From the NCBI GenBank assembly GCA_938027685.1, contig CALJAM010000011.1, positions 62,001 to 126,000 of the forward strand: DNA of 64,000 bases. The letters are read 5' to 3'. The notes below the pieces were generated by a model. The model did no database searches and was not told where the DNA came from. It worked only from the letters and a program-made list of their open reading frames with translations. The translations under genes and the position numbers were made by a program. This document shows positions 63,905 to 64,000 of the stretch, in pieces. Every line of letters starts with the position of its first letter. Within the stretch, counting starts at the first letter, position 1. Source of the stretch: an uncultured Bryobacteraceae bacterium. GTDB lineage: Bacteria; Acidobacteriota; Terriglobia; Bryobacterales; Bryobacteraceae.

Positions 63905-64000
63905 ATGCGCCAGCTCCGTTATAGCACGCCGCACGGAATCGTCGTTACCCGGACTGTTTCGAGACTCCCTTATCGGAAGGGTCTCGCTCACTTACTCGAC
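63905..64000 (+). CDS. 5' end of a gene cut by the window edge, possibly trpE-like
   Basis: 32 codons from the ATG are open to the last base and begin MRQLRYSTPHGIVVTRTVSR, followed by LPYRKGLAHLLD. The pattern of a short charged start, then G-x-x-V-x-R-x-x-x-x-L-P-Y and an L-x-x-L-L-D helix, recalls the N-terminus of fused anthranilate synthases (TrpE-G). Only the first helix is visible, so this is a guess at family and a firm call only for a coding start after the candidate promoter. Confidence 0.4.
   Translation, partial: MRQLRYSTPHGIVVTRTVSRLPYRKGLAHLLD

Overview
The window is GC-rich, densely coded DNA with tightly spaced genes on both strands. It reads like a chromosome of an Acidobacteriota member, most likely Bryobacterales/Solibacterales. 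That placement is an inference. It rests on four large Oar-type TonB-dependent receptors with an N-terminal carboxypeptidase-regulatory-like domain, Tat-exported sugar isomerase-like proteins, strings of membrane-fusion adaptors and small secreted paralogues. No rRNA, tRNA, insertion sequence, phage gene or CRISPR array was seen.

Layout. (1) 1-12651 is a surface-glycan block. A minus-strand operon (1-4426) encodes a GHMP sugar kinase, a sugar-phosphate nucleotidyltransferase, a SIS isomerase, a GmhB-type phosphatase, a transaldolase and a deacetylase-like protein cut by the left edge; this is the toolkit for a GDP-heptose-like precursor. It is followed by an NAD-dependent epimerase, a GT2 glycosyltransferase, a DegT aminotransferase, a helical-toroid protein, a giant GT2-GT4 fusion and a secreted barrel hydrolase-like protein. 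(2) 12662-14563 is mutL. (3) 14611-22715 is an efflux-type operon of three consecutive adaptors, one MacB-like permease without an ATPase, and a TolC-like channel. Two of the adaptors carry unusual insertions. (4) 22802-40907 holds an HDOD-GAF regulator, three TonB receptors, a soluble hybrid histidine kinase, a glycoside hydrolase-like protein and a Tat-exported isomerase, which suggests polymer or sugar scavenging. (5) 41034-43589 is rpsO-pnp. (6) 43599-46445 holds another isomerase-like protein, ygfZ, a small membrane protein and a metallo-beta-lactamase-fold hydrolase.

(7) 46452-50611 is the most interesting stretch. It is a five-gene operon in which every junction is a 4-base start/stop overlap: HAD phosphatase, deoxyhypusine-synthase-like protein, PfkB (heptose-kinase-like) kinase, ROK kinase and SIS isomerase. 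Heptose-type sugar enzymes coupled to a deoxyhypusine-synthase fold is a combination I cannot match to a described pathway. (8) 50672-60219 has a CYTH protein, a fourth TonB receptor, a nitrilase-family gene broken by two frameshifts, hsp20 with a structured leader and strong terminator, ftsH, rlmN and a GarR-like reductase. (9) 60316-64000 has a probably leaderless sugar-binding-fold protein, gltS, two tandem paralogous secreted proteins and the first codons of a gene that may be a trpE relative.

Several regulatory sites can be read directly. Near-consensus sigma-70 promoters with 17-base spacers precede two TonB receptor genes (30295-30323 plus strand; 37637-37665 minus strand). There is a strong intrinsic terminator after hsp20, and a 21-base palindrome in the divergent gap between a TonB receptor and the histidine kinase.
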